Shown piece after piece: positions 42,683 to 50,908 of a stretch of DNA of 64,000 bases (its first letter is position 1; the number at the start of each line of letters is the position of its first letter). The translations under genes were made by a program, and so were the position numbers. Source of the DNA: CADEDV01 sp048498035 (GTDB taxonomy: Bacteria; Bacteroidota; Bacteroidia; Chitinophagales; Chitinophagaceae); NCBI GenBank assembly GCA_048498035.1, contig JBEHYT010000009.1, positions 109,364 to 173,363 of the forward strand, in the 5' to 3' direction. A model generated the notes under the pieces. That model did no database searches and had not been told where the DNA came from. It was given only the letters and a program-made list of their open reading frames with translations.

Positions 42683-43186
42683 ATGAGTAATGAAAATGTG
42701 ATAACAACTGCCGGCATCAGGGCGATACTGGAAACCGTAACAGATCCGGAAATACCCGTTCTTACCATTACCGACCTCGGCATTGTAAGAAATATAAGCA
42801 TCGATGAAGGTAAAGTGTGTATTGACATAACGCCTACTTATACCGGCTGCCCGGCAATGGATATGATACGTGTTCTTATTCGTATGGCGCTTGCCGAAGC
42901 TGGATATACCAATGTGCAGGTAAATGAAGTGCTAAGTCCGGCATGGACAACCGAATGGATTACGGAAAGAGGCAAATTAAGGTTAAAAGAATACGGCATC
43001 GCCCCGCCGAATCCGAAGCAGCAGGTGTGTCATGATGAACTTTTTATTGCCAACGAAGCCGTGCAATGCCCGCACTGTAATTCCTGGCATACACATCGTG
43101 TGAGTGAGTTTGGATCAACTGCCTGTAAAGCGTTATTTCAATGTGATGATTGTAAGGAACCGTTTGATTATTTCAAATGTCACTAA
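42683..43186 (+). CDS. paaD: PaaD, phenylacetyl-CoA epoxidase assembly/Fe-S-related protein
   Basis: A 167-residue MIP18/DUF59-family protein thought to assist maturation of the epoxidase. The DUF59 core (ETVTDPEIPVLTITDLGIVR, PTYTGCPAMDMI with the conserved Cys) is at about residues 15-65. A C-terminal Cys-rich zinc-ribbon-like part (CPHCNSWH ... CKALFQCDDCKEPFDYF) is typical of PaaD. The ATG at 42683 is used; the frame extends upstream into paaC but is not PaaD-like. It ends 106 bp before paaG. Confidence 0.94.
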   Translation: MSNENVITTAGIRAILETVTDPEIPVLTITDLGIVRNISIDEGKVCIDITPTYTGCPAMDMIRVLIRMALAEAGYTNVQVNEVLSPAWTTEWITERGKLRLKEYGIAPPNPKQQVCHDELFIANEAVQCPHCNSWHTHRVSEFGSTACKALFQCDDCKEPFDYFKCH

Positions 43187-43292
43187 TAGCAGGCACATAG
43201 GTCATTAATGATACATTTCCTTTCTTTGTAAAACTGCATCGCGATATCCCCTGAAAACCGATCAACACGCTTACTAACCAATATAGCTTGCA

Positions 43293-44066
43293 ATGAGTGC
43301 TATTCTTTTTGAGATCAACAACCAAACTGCATTTCTTACGCTAAACAGACCCGATAAATTAAATTCGTTTAACCGGGACATGGCGATGGAATTGCAACAA
43401 CGCCTGGACGACTGTTCCGATCCTGATATTCGTTGCGTATATATTACCGGTGCTGGCAAAGCGTTTAGTGCAGGTCAGGATCTTGCGGAGGTAACAGACC
43501 CGGATGGGCCGGGTATGGACCAGATTCTTTCCGAACATTATAACCCGATCGTAAAACGTATACGACTGCTTGAAAAACCGGTAGTGGCAGCGGTAAACGG
43601 TGTGGCCGCAGGGGCAGGAGCCAATATTGCACTGTGCTGTGATATTGTTGTTGCTGCCGCGTCTGCGAGTTTCCTGCAGGCGTTTTCAAAGATTGGATTG
43701 ATCCCGGATAGTGGTGGAACATTTATATTGCCAAGATTGATTGGCTGGCAAAAGGCGTCTGCATTGATGATGTTGGGTGAAAAAATAACCGCTGAAGAAG
43801 CGGAACGATTGGGTATGATCTTCCGCTGTTTCGATGATGCGGTATTCACCGAACAATCAAAATCAATTGCTACTACGCTGGCCGCAATGCCAACGCGCGG
43901 GCTTGCATTAACCAAACAGGCGCTTGGCAGATCGTTCAGCAATACGTTTGACGAGCAATTACAGGAAGAAGACGCTTTTCAGCAGAAAGCGGCGCAGACA
44001 AGCGACTACCAGGAAGGAGTAGCTGCCTTTCTGGCCAAAAGAAAACCGGAATTTACCGGCTCATAA
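43293..44066 (+). CDS. paaG: PaaG-type enoyl-CoA isomerase (1,2-epoxyphenylacetyl-CoA isomerase)
   Basis: A 257-residue crotonase-fold enzyme. The oxyanion-hole motifs are GKAFSAGQDLAEV near residue 56 and GVAAGAGANIALCCD near 107. FSKIGLIPDSGGTFILPRL near 134 has the Asp in the position of the PaaG active site. In E. coli PaaG converts the epoxide to the oxepin-CoA. The operon context supports this over other crotonases, such as PaaF or a general enoyl-CoA hydratase. Confidence 0.92.
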   Translation: MSAILFEINNQTAFLTLNRPDKLNSFNRDMAMELQQRLDDCSDPDIRCVYITGAGKAFSAGQDLAEVTDPDGPGMDQILSEHYNPIVKRIRLLEKPVVAAVNGVAAGAGANIALCCDIVVAAASASFLQAFSKIGLIPDSGGTFILPRLIGWQKASALMMLGEKITAEEAERLGMIFRCFDDAVFTEQSKSIATTLAAMPTRGLALTKQALGRSFSNTFDEQLQEEDAFQQKAAQTSDYQEGVAAFLAKRKPEFTGS

Positions 44067-44081
44067 GTAAAACATAATCGC

Positions 44082-44534
44082 ATGGCATCAGAAAAAGACG
44101 GGGTTGCCCAACAAGTAGTGGATCATATGCTACAACACGACCTGTTTTCTCAATGGTTGGGCATTACCGTGCAGGAAATAAAAGAAGGCTATAGCCGGAT
44201 ATCAATGCAGGTAAGGCCCGAGATGGTAAACGGATTTGGCATTGTACATGGTGGTATTGCATTTTCACTGGCCGACAGTGCTTTTGCATTTGCGTGTAAT
44301 AACCGGAACAATCTTTCCGTTGCGCTTGACACATCCATCAATTTTACAAGACCGGTGCAGGTGGGCGACGTCTTGACCGCAGAAGCCCTGGAAATGCACA
44401 ACGGGAAATCTACAGGCCTGTATCACATTACCGTAACGAATGATCACGGTCATACGGTAGGTTTTTTCAAAGGCACCTGTTTTAGAACGGGTAAGCCTTT
44501 GGTGAAAGAACTACAGAAGAAAGGCAACGCATAA
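44082..44534 (+). CDS. paaI: PaaI-type hotdog thioesterase
   Basis: A 150-residue hotdog-fold acyl-CoA thioesterase that clears dead-end CoA esters of the phenylacetate pathway. NGFGIVHGGIAFSLADSAFAFACN near residue 48 contains the conserved His-Gly-Gly and the catalytic Asp. It lies 15 bp after paaG and 10 bp before paaY. Confidence 0.94.
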   Translation: MASEKDGVAQQVVDHMLQHDLFSQWLGITVQEIKEGYSRISMQVRPEMVNGFGIVHGGIAFSLADSAFAFACNNRNNLSVALDTSINFTRPVQVGDVLTAEALEMHNGKSTGLYHITVTNDHGHTVGFFKGTCFRTGKPLVKELQKKGNA

Positions 44535-44544
44535 ACAGAACATC

Positions 44545-45132
44545 ATGATCTATTCTTTTGATGGCTATACGCCGGTTGTGGCAGCATCTTCTTTTGTGCA
44601 TCCACAGGCCTGCGTAACGGGCAATGTTATAATAGGAGAAAACTGTTATATCGGACCGGGCGCTGCTTTACGGGGAGATTTCGGCAGAATTATCCTTGAA
44701 GATGGTTGTAATGTACAGGAAAACTGTACGATTCACATGTTCCCCGGCGTAACGGTATTGTTGCGAAAGGGCGCGCATATTGGCCATGGTGCGATTATAC
44801 ATGGCGCCACCATTGGATTAAATTGCCTTGTAGGGATGAATGCAGTGATTATGGATAACGTAGAATTGGGAGATGAGTCGATTGTTGGAGCACTTTCCTT
44901 TGTAAAAGAAGGAGAAAAAATACCGCCCCGCGTTATTGTGGCGGGCAACCCGGCCCGTATTATCAAAGATGTAACGGAAGAGATGCTGGCCTGGAAAACG
45001 GAAGGCACCCTGCTATACCAACAATTACCGGGCAGATACCAGCAAAGCCTCCGGGAGGCTGAGCCGCTTCGCGAAATTCCGGAAGGTCAGCCCATTCAAA
45101 ACCGGGGCTATACTCCCCGAAAATCGACCTAA
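44545..45132 (+). CDS. paaY: PaaY-like hexapeptide-repeat protein (gamma-carbonic anhydrase fold)
   Basis: A 195-residue left-handed beta-helix protein. Hexapeptide repeats (VTGNVIIGENCYIGPGAALRGDFG) run from residue 25 to about 150, with metal-ligand-type His in IHMFPG and HIGHGAIIHG. PaaY is a thioesterase that prevents build-up of toxic CoA esters in the pathway. It is the last gene of the paa cluster. paaF, paaH, paaJ, paaK and paaZ are not in the window. Confidence 0.92.
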   Translation: MIYSFDGYTPVVAASSFVHPQACVTGNVIIGENCYIGPGAALRGDFGRIILEDGCNVQENCTIHMFPGVTVLLRKGAHIGHGAIIHGATIGLNCLVGMNAVIMDNVELGDESIVGALSFVKEGEKIPPRVIVAGNPARIIKDVTEEMLAWKTEGTLLYQQLPGRYQQSLREAEPLREIPEGQPIQNRGYTPRKST

Positions 45133-45376
45133 ATACGTGTTTTTACGAGGAAAAAACATTCAAAAATACTTGCATAATTTACGATTTCATATTATTTTTA
45201 CGCCCCATTTGTTCAAATCCTTCACAAAGACCCGCGCTACACGGTAGCATTTCCTTTACCTCGTCCATTTTCCTTTTTGAAGCCTCTTAGGAACAGGTTT
45301 AGCCACCCGTCCGATCCATCTCCTCTACAAACCGCAACGGTTTCGGATTTCTATTTGTAACATAAAACCTAAGAGC
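45133..45376 (+). other. Leader of the first tandem T9SS gene; conserved with the second
   Basis: No gene is seen. Bases about 45256-45286 (CTTTACCTCGTCCATTTTCC, then TTTTTGAAGCC) and the end (TTTCTATTTGTAA before the start) are closely matched upstream of the second gene at about 47396-47426 and 47487-47500. The conserved stretch lies in the probable 5' untranslated region and points to shared control or simply to duplication. Confidence 0.5.
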
Positions 45377-47134
45377 ATGAACACTTTTACTCAATTAAAG
45401 GGGCTTATCCTTGTGTCCCTGTTGGCTATTGCAAGCAATAGTCTTTTTGCACAAACAGTGACGCTTTCTCCAAACTCGTCACAAAACATTTCAACCGGAG
45501 GTACCGTTTCTTTTACTGCTACACGTAGCAGCAACAGTCAAACCTGGCCTGGTGGTAACAGTAACTTCACCTATACCTGGAATGCTTCTCCATCAACAGG
45601 TGTTAGCTTTACCAATAACCCGAACACAACCAACGGGACTTCTTCCAACACTACTGCAACTTTTGCAAATTCAGGTACATTTTCGATCACCTGTACAGTG
45701 CATGAAGGCGGTAATGGCCGGACAGTTGTTTCAGCAGCTACAACCGTAGTTGTTGCAGACCCTATTCCTGCCAACCTGTGGGCTACTTCATCTGATGGTA
45801 CCCGCGTATCAGCATTTGCAGTTAGCAGCGGTACTTACATCAGCGGACCAACTAATATCTTCGATCCCACCATCGGCGGTTCAGTAACATCAACTGCCGC
45901 ATTAGGACGTACTGCCCAATCTGGCATTTCAACCGGTTATTTTTATTGGCTGCCGAATGACGGAAGCAATGGTGTAGTGCAGGTATACGGCGCCAATTAT
46001 GATGGCACTTCCCGCACCCTGCTGGGCTCGTTGGACGTAAACGGTAGCAACGATAACACTGACCTTGGTTTTGTGCGCCTTGGCATGGGACCCGATAATA
46101 AAGGCTGGATTCTTGCCGGAAACGGTTCCCAGGTTTACCTGGCCAGCTTCCAGGCAAATGCACTAAACCCCGTAACGGTATCTGTAGTTGACGCGAGTGT
46201 AACGCTTACAGGCGGTAACGCTTCTACTTTCCAGAATGGTGATGTGTGCGTTTCCGGTAGCGGTACTTTGTACGCACTGGCTAACGATGGTAGCGGTACT
46301 ACCCAGATCTTCATCGGTGCTCCTAACGGTACTAATACCACGCTTGTAAAACGTTGGGACCTGATTACCCAGGGCGGCAGCAGCTTTACCGGTCGCGTAA
46401 ACGGTGTTGCTTTCGATGTACTCGGTTCTATCTATCTGTCAACTGACGATGGACTGTATTTTATCAACCAAAGCACAGTAAACGGACCTGCCGGTACCGT
46501 TCAATGTTCACTGGTTAAAAGTATCTCCGGCTTGCAGGATCTGGCTTCCAATGTGTTCCCTAACCAGACCACACTGCCTGTACACCTGCTCAGCTTTACT
46601 GGTAGCCTCCGTAATAACATCGCTACCCTCAACTGGGATGCTGAAAATGAAATCAACTTCAGCCATTACCAGATCGAACGTAGCACAGATGGCAGCAACT
46701 TTACTTCCATCGGAACTAAAAATGGCGCTGGCACAGGACGTATCAGCTACCAGTTTACCGATGACCTGAATGCTGTTTCCGGTAATATCGTTTACTACCG
46801 ACTGAAAAATGTTGATGTAGACGGCGCTTATTCTTACAGCAAAGTGGTAATGCTGCGCAAAGATCAAAAGAGCTTCACAGGTGTTGCCATCAACCCCAAC
46901 CCTGTTGTAAGTTCAACAGCAACCGTTCGCTTTAATTCTACTGTAAATGCAAACGTTTCACTGCGGGTAGTTGACGGCGGTGGTAAAGTAGTATTGCAGC
47001 AACAGGAAAAAGCATACGAAGGTGTGAACAGTATTCCTGTAAATAATCTTGACCGACTGGTGCCAGGCGTTTATGTACTGCAACTGGACAACCAGGGTGA
47101 ATTGAACGTAGTGAAATTCACTGTGGTTCGGTAA
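45377..47134 (+). CDS. T9SS-exported PKD-type protein, tandem copy 1
   Basis: A 585-residue secreted protein. SPI signal (ends NSLFAQ), an Ig/PKD-like domain (about 27-135, TYTWNASPSTGVSF), a beta-propeller-like central region (about 135-400) opening LWATSSDGTRVS, and a long T9SS-linked C-terminus. That C-terminus has an FN3-like part (LLSFTGSLRNNIATLNWDAENEINFSHYQIERS) and a type A sorting domain (INPNPVVSSTATVRF ... GVYVLQLDNQGELNVVKF). From residue about 241 to the end it is identical to copy 2. The product is likely a cell-surface protein of unknown binding or adhesion role. Confidence 0.85.
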   Translation: MNTFTQLKGLILVSLLAIASNSLFAQTVTLSPNSSQNISTGGTVSFTATRSSNSQTWPGGNSNFTYTWNASPSTGVSFTNNPNTTNGTSSNTTATFANSGTFSITCTVHEGGNGRTVVSAATTVVVADPIPANLWATSSDGTRVSAFAVSSGTYISGPTNIFDPTIGGSVTSTAALGRTAQSGISTGYFYWLPNDGSNGVVQVYGANYDGTSRTLLGSLDVNGSNDNTDLGFVRLGMGPDNKGWILAGNGSQVYLASFQANALNPVTVSVVDASVTLTGGNASTFQNGDVCVSGSGTLYALANDGSGTTQIFIGAPNGTNTTLVKRWDLITQGGSSFTGRVNGVAFDVLGSIYLSTDDGLYFINQSTVNGPAGTVQCSLVKSISGLQDLASNVFPNQTTLPVHLLSFTGSLRNNIATLNWDAENEINFSHYQIERSTDGSNFTSIGTKNGAGTGRISYQFTDDLNAVSGNIVYYRLKNVDVDGAYSYSKVVMLRKDQKSFTGVAINPNPVVSSTATVRFNSTVNANVSLRVVDGGGKVVLQQQEKAYEGVNSIPVNNLDRLVPGVYVLQLDNQGELNVVKFTVVR

Positions 47135-47153
47135 TCTTAATGCTCAGGGTTTT
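46097..47153 (+). repeat. Direct repeat, copy 1 (about 1057 bp)
   Basis: This block reads the same as 48229-49285 at a fixed offset of 2132 bp; no difference was noticed. It covers the C-terminal 60% of the coding region and the first bases after the stop. To the left the two genes differ at many bases, so identity begins abruptly. Confidence 0.9.
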
Positions 47154-47164
47154 TATACCTTGAA

Positions 47165-47196
47165 CCCCTCTTGCCTTTTGGCGGAGGGGTTTTTTA
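47165..47196 (+). terminator. Intrinsic terminator after tandem copy 1
   Basis: CCCCTC and GAGGGG arms with an inner GCC-TTTT-GGC helix, followed by TTTTTT. The same hairpin follows copy 2. Confidence 0.85.
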
Positions 47197-47514
47197 TTAT
47201 ATCAATTATTTATATATGAGGTGGAAGTTGCCCACATTATTGAATTAAAATATTTGAATCGCATTGATTGTTATTCCCTCCGTATTTTTTCTAAGTAAAA
47301 CTTGCATACAACGTTTCAGCTTTCTACATTTACAGCCCTCATTGTTTAAACAGTCCACTCCTTCCGAAGACCTCACCGTTATCCAGTTATCTGTGCTTTA
47401 CCTTGTCCATCTTCCTTTCTGAAGCCGTAGGGATGCAGTTTTTTATGCTGCTCCGTCCAATTCTGTCAAACCATTTTGACCCTGGAATCTATTTGTCTAA
47501 ATAAACCTACGAGC
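47197..47514 (+). other. Spacer and leader before tandem copy 2
   Basis: About 320 bp without a gene. The last 130 bp resemble the leader of copy 1: CTTTACCTTGTCCATCTTCC (47396 onward), then CTGAAGCC, and ATCTATTTGT near the start. The part nearer copy 1 is AT-rich and shows nothing recognisable. Confidence 0.45.
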
Positions 47515-49266
47515 ATGAAAAATTTTACTCTCTTAAAAGGATTTGTGGTTTTTGTTCTTCTTTCAAGTATTTCGATTTCTGCATTTTCTCAAACGGTAAC
47601 AGTTTCTCCCGGCGGTACCGTAACAGCTTATCAAAACGTAGCTACCAGTTTTACTGCTACCCGCGGTGGCAACTGGGGCAGTTATGACAACTTCGGGTAT
47701 TTTACATTTCACTGGTCTGTATCGCCTTCTTCCGGTGTTACGATCAGTAACAACGATGAAGCAAACTTTGGTATTAACTCAAGCACTGCGCAAATTACAT
47801 TTGCCAATACCGGAAGTTATACCGTTACCTGTACAGTATCTCGCTGGCTCGGAGCCAGTGCATCTTCCAGCGCTACTGTAGTAAACGTTGGGGCGCAACC
47901 TGCTGCTAACCTGTGGGCTACTTCGTCAGACGGTACACGTGTATCTTCCTTTACAGTTAGCAACGGCACTTACATTAATGGACCTAACAACATCTTTGAT
48001 CCCACGATTGGTGGTTCAGTAACATCAACTGCGGCACTGGGTCGCACGGCGCAGCCGAACCCCACCGATGGTTACTTTTATTGGCTGCCTAATAATGGCG
48101 ACAATGGTGTGGTAAAAGTGTATGGTGCAAAAGCAGATGGCAGCTCCCGCACCCTGCTGGGATCGCTGGATGTAAATGGCAGCAGCAATACTGACCTCGG
48201 ATTTGTACGCCTGGGTATGGGACCCGACAATAAAGGCTGGATTCTTGCCGGAAACGGTTCCCAGGTTTACCTGGCCAGCTTCCAGGCAAATGCACTAAAC
48301 CCCGTAACGGTATCTGTAGTTGACGCGAGTGTAACGCTTACAGGCGGTAACGCTTCTACTTTCCAGAATGGTGATGTGTGCGTTTCCGGTAGCGGTACTT
48401 TGTACGCACTGGCTAACGATGGTAGCGGTACTACCCAGATCTTCATCGGTGCTCCTAACGGTACTAATACCACGCTTGTAAAACGTTGGGACCTGATTAC
48501 CCAGGGCGGCAGCAGCTTTACCGGTCGCGTAAACGGTGTTGCTTTCGATGTACTCGGTTCTATCTATCTGTCAACTGACGATGGACTGTATTTTATCAAC
48601 CAAAGCACAGTAAACGGACCTGCCGGTACCGTTCAATGTTCACTGGTTAAAAGTATCTCCGGCTTGCAGGATCTGGCTTCCAATGTGTTCCCTAACCAGA
48701 CCACACTGCCTGTACACCTGCTCAGCTTTACTGGTAGCCTCCGTAATAACATCGCTACCCTCAACTGGGATGCTGAAAATGAAATCAACTTCAGCCATTA
48801 CCAGATCGAACGTAGCACAGATGGCAGCAACTTTACTTCCATCGGAACTAAAAATGGCGCTGGCACAGGACGTATCAGCTACCAGTTTACCGATGACCTG
48901 AATGCTGTTTCCGGTAATATCGTTTACTACCGACTGAAAAATGTTGATGTAGACGGCGCTTATTCTTACAGCAAAGTGGTAATGCTGCGCAAAGATCAAA
49001 AGAGCTTCACAGGTGTTGCCATCAACCCCAACCCTGTTGTAAGTTCAACAGCAACCGTTCGCTTTAATTCTACTGTAAATGCAAACGTTTCACTGCGGGT
49101 AGTTGACGGCGGTGGTAAAGTAGTATTGCAGCAACAGGAAAAAGCATACGAAGGTGTGAACAGTATTCCTGTAAATAATCTTGACCGACTGGTGCCAGGC
49201 GTTTATGTACTGCAACTGGACAACCAGGGTGAATTGAACGTAGTGAAATTCACTGTGGTTCGGTAA
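47515..49266 (+). CDS. T9SS-exported PKD-type protein, tandem copy 2
   Basis: A 583-residue paralog of the preceding gene. The start at 47515 (MKNFTLLKGFVVFVLLSS) aligns with copy 1 and follows the same CCTA(A/C)GAGC bases; the frame extends 13 codons further upstream but without signal character. The N-terminal 240 residues differ from copy 1 (VTVSPGGTVTAYQNVATSFTATRGG) but keep the Ig/PKD and propeller-like plan. The rest, including the type A T9SS sorting domain, is identical. Such a pattern fits a tandem duplication with later gene conversion of the 3' part. Confidence 0.85.
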   Translation: MKNFTLLKGFVVFVLLSSISISAFSQTVTVSPGGTVTAYQNVATSFTATRGGNWGSYDNFGYFTFHWSVSPSSGVTISNNDEANFGINSSTAQITFANTGSYTVTCTVSRWLGASASSSATVVNVGAQPAANLWATSSDGTRVSSFTVSNGTYINGPNNIFDPTIGGSVTSTAALGRTAQPNPTDGYFYWLPNNGDNGVVKVYGAKADGSSRTLLGSLDVNGSSNTDLGFVRLGMGPDNKGWILAGNGSQVYLASFQANALNPVTVSVVDASVTLTGGNASTFQNGDVCVSGSGTLYALANDGSGTTQIFIGAPNGTNTTLVKRWDLITQGGSSFTGRVNGVAFDVLGSIYLSTDDGLYFINQSTVNGPAGTVQCSLVKSISGLQDLASNVFPNQTTLPVHLLSFTGSLRNNIATLNWDAENEINFSHYQIERSTDGSNFTSIGTKNGAGTGRISYQFTDDLNAVSGNIVYYRLKNVDVDGAYSYSKVVMLRKDQKSFTGVAINPNPVVSSTATVRFNSTVNANVSLRVVDGGGKVVLQQQEKAYEGVNSIPVNNLDRLVPGVYVLQLDNQGELNVVKFTVVR

Positions 49267-49285
49267 TCTTAATGCTCAGGGTTTT
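48229..49285 (+). repeat. Direct repeat, copy 2 (about 1057 bp)
   Basis: Second copy of the block at 46097-47153, offset 2132 bp. After the stop the two copies diverge by single bases (GGTTTTTATACC against GGTTTTATGCC), which fixes the right edge near 49285. Confidence 0.9.
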
Positions 49286-49294
49286 ATGCCTTGG

Positions 49295-49327
49295 CCCCTC
49301 TTGCCTTTTGGCGGAGGGGTTTTTTTA
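49295..49327 (+). terminator. Intrinsic terminator after tandem copy 2
   Basis: CCCCTC/GAGGGG hairpin followed by TTTTTTT, the counterpart of that at 47165. Confidence 0.85.
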
Positions 49328-49483
49328 TACGCGTAGCGAAAGGAAAATAACAGCAACAACCACAATTAGTTACCGGCCGTCTGGCAGGCGAGATGATTAA
49401 AATCAGGCATCGCTTTGCGGAATGCTTGATGTATTTATGTAATTTAAAGGAATCATTCATCTTATACAGATAAACCATTGCGT

Positions 49484-50725
49484 ATGAAGAAACATATACT
49501 CCTTCCCTTTTTATTCCTGGGCATACTATTCACCACCCTGGCAACAAATGCCCAGCAGGATCGTTTTGCCTATGCCATTACAGATGTGCAAAAAGGCGGC
49601 AGCAACTGGACGGCGCTTCGCAAACTGGACTTGCGCACTAATGAGTTCAGTGATGTATTATTAAATGGAAATACTGCAACAGACAACGTTTACGACGCCA
49701 TTTCAAAAAAATCACTACAGGATTTAGGAACCGAGAAGAATCGTGGTTTTAGCTTGCAACCCGCTTTCAGCAGCGGCGTTGCCGCGATGGCTTATGACCG
49801 GAAAAATCATCGTATCTGGTATACACCTATGCTTATTGACCAATTGCGCTATATCGACCTGCGAACGATGAAAGTGTATTACTTCAATACCGGTTTTAGC
49901 GGTATGCCCCAAAAATCAGCAGACCAGGGAAATATTATTACACGTATGACAATTGGTGACGATGGGAATGGCTATGCATTGACTAATGACGGCGCTCACC
50001 TGATCCGCTTTACCACGGGCAAAACAGTTACCGTAACTGACCTCGGAATGCTGGCAGATGACCCGAATGGAAAAGGAATTTCTATTCATAGCTCATGTTC
50101 CAGCTTTGGTGGTGATATGATTGCCGACAACAGCGGTAACCTGTTTGTGTTTTCTGCAAGAAATAATGTTTTTCGTATAAACATTGAAACAAAGATTGCT
50201 ACGCACCTGGGAACGCTTTCCGGTGTGCCGGACGCATTTACGGCAAACGGCGCCGCCGTTACTCCCGACAATTATATCCTGATCACTAGTGCCATGGATG
50301 ATAGCCATATCTACCGCGTAAACGCAGCTAACTGGACGGCAGAAGAAATTACAAGCAAGGAAGGCTGGAGAAGCTCTGATCTTGCCAACAGCAACATTCT
50401 TGATACCCGAAAAACAACTGCTAATCCTTCAGCGAAACTGCTGGCCGCGCCCGAAGCAGGACAATCAAATGTGTCGGTATACCCGAACCCGGTCACCAAT
50501 AACCAGTTTACGATCCAATTCAGCAAGTTGGGCGCCGGTAATTATACAATTGAAATAACCGATGCCATGGGAAGACAGGTGTTGCAGCAAGCCGTAAAGG
50601 TTGCCGGGGCTGAACAACTGGAAACCATTCACTTAAAACCAGGAATGGCGAAAGGATTTTACCTTGTAAAAATCACTGACAGTGAAAGCAAGCTTGCCTC
50701 CAGTACAAAACTGCTGGTGCAATAG
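49484..50725 (+). CDS. T9SS-exported beta-propeller-like protein
   Basis: A 413-residue secreted protein. The ATG at 49484 (MKKHILLPFLFLGILFTTLATNAQ) gives a standard signal peptide; a TTG two codons upstream is less likely. The body (about 25-310) has repeating strands (AMAYDRKNHRIWYTP, MTIGDDGNGYALTNDGAHLIRF, MIADNSGNLFVFSARNNVFRI) that suggest a propeller. The last 80 residues are a type A T9SS sorting domain (VSVYPNPVTNNQFTIQFSKLG ... KGFYLVKITDSESK). Substrate or partner unknown. Confidence 0.85.
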   Translation: MKKHILLPFLFLGILFTTLATNAQQDRFAYAITDVQKGGSNWTALRKLDLRTNEFSDVLLNGNTATDNVYDAISKKSLQDLGTEKNRGFSLQPAFSSGVAAMAYDRKNHRIWYTPMLIDQLRYIDLRTMKVYYFNTGFSGMPQKSADQGNIITRMTIGDDGNGYALTNDGAHLIRFTTGKTVTVTDLGMLADDPNGKGISIHSSCSSFGGDMIADNSGNLFVFSARNNVFRINIETKIATHLGTLSGVPDAFTANGAAVTPDNYILITSAMDDSHIYRVNAANWTAEEITSKEGWRSSDLANSNILDTRKTTANPSAKLLAAPEAGQSNVSVYPNPVTNNQFTIQFSKLGAGNYTIEITDAMGRQVLQQAVKVAGAEQLETIHLKPGMAKGFYLVKITDSESKLASSTKLLVQ

Positions 50726-50750
50726 CTAATCTATTTTTGCAACACATTTC

Positions 50751-50779
50751 AAAATACCTGCCGTTGGCGGGTATTTTTT
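50751..50779 (+). terminator. Intrinsic terminator after the propeller gene
   Basis: AAAATACCTGCC pairs with GGCGGGTATTTT (one G-U) with a 3-nt loop, followed by T residues. Confidence 0.85.
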
Positions 50780-50908
50780 ATTCCGCTAAAAAACCCGCCA
50801 GGCTTAGGTAAAAACCCGTAAACATCATTCTTATTTTTTTACGACCTTCATATGCCGGACCTCAATTAAACAGCAAGCAACTGGAGCCAGGAGCTAATTT
50901 ATCTTGTC

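Noticed and set aside
46551..46769. Small ORFs repeated identically in both tandem genes
   Set aside because: They are out-of-frame shadows duplicated together with the coding block, not genes.
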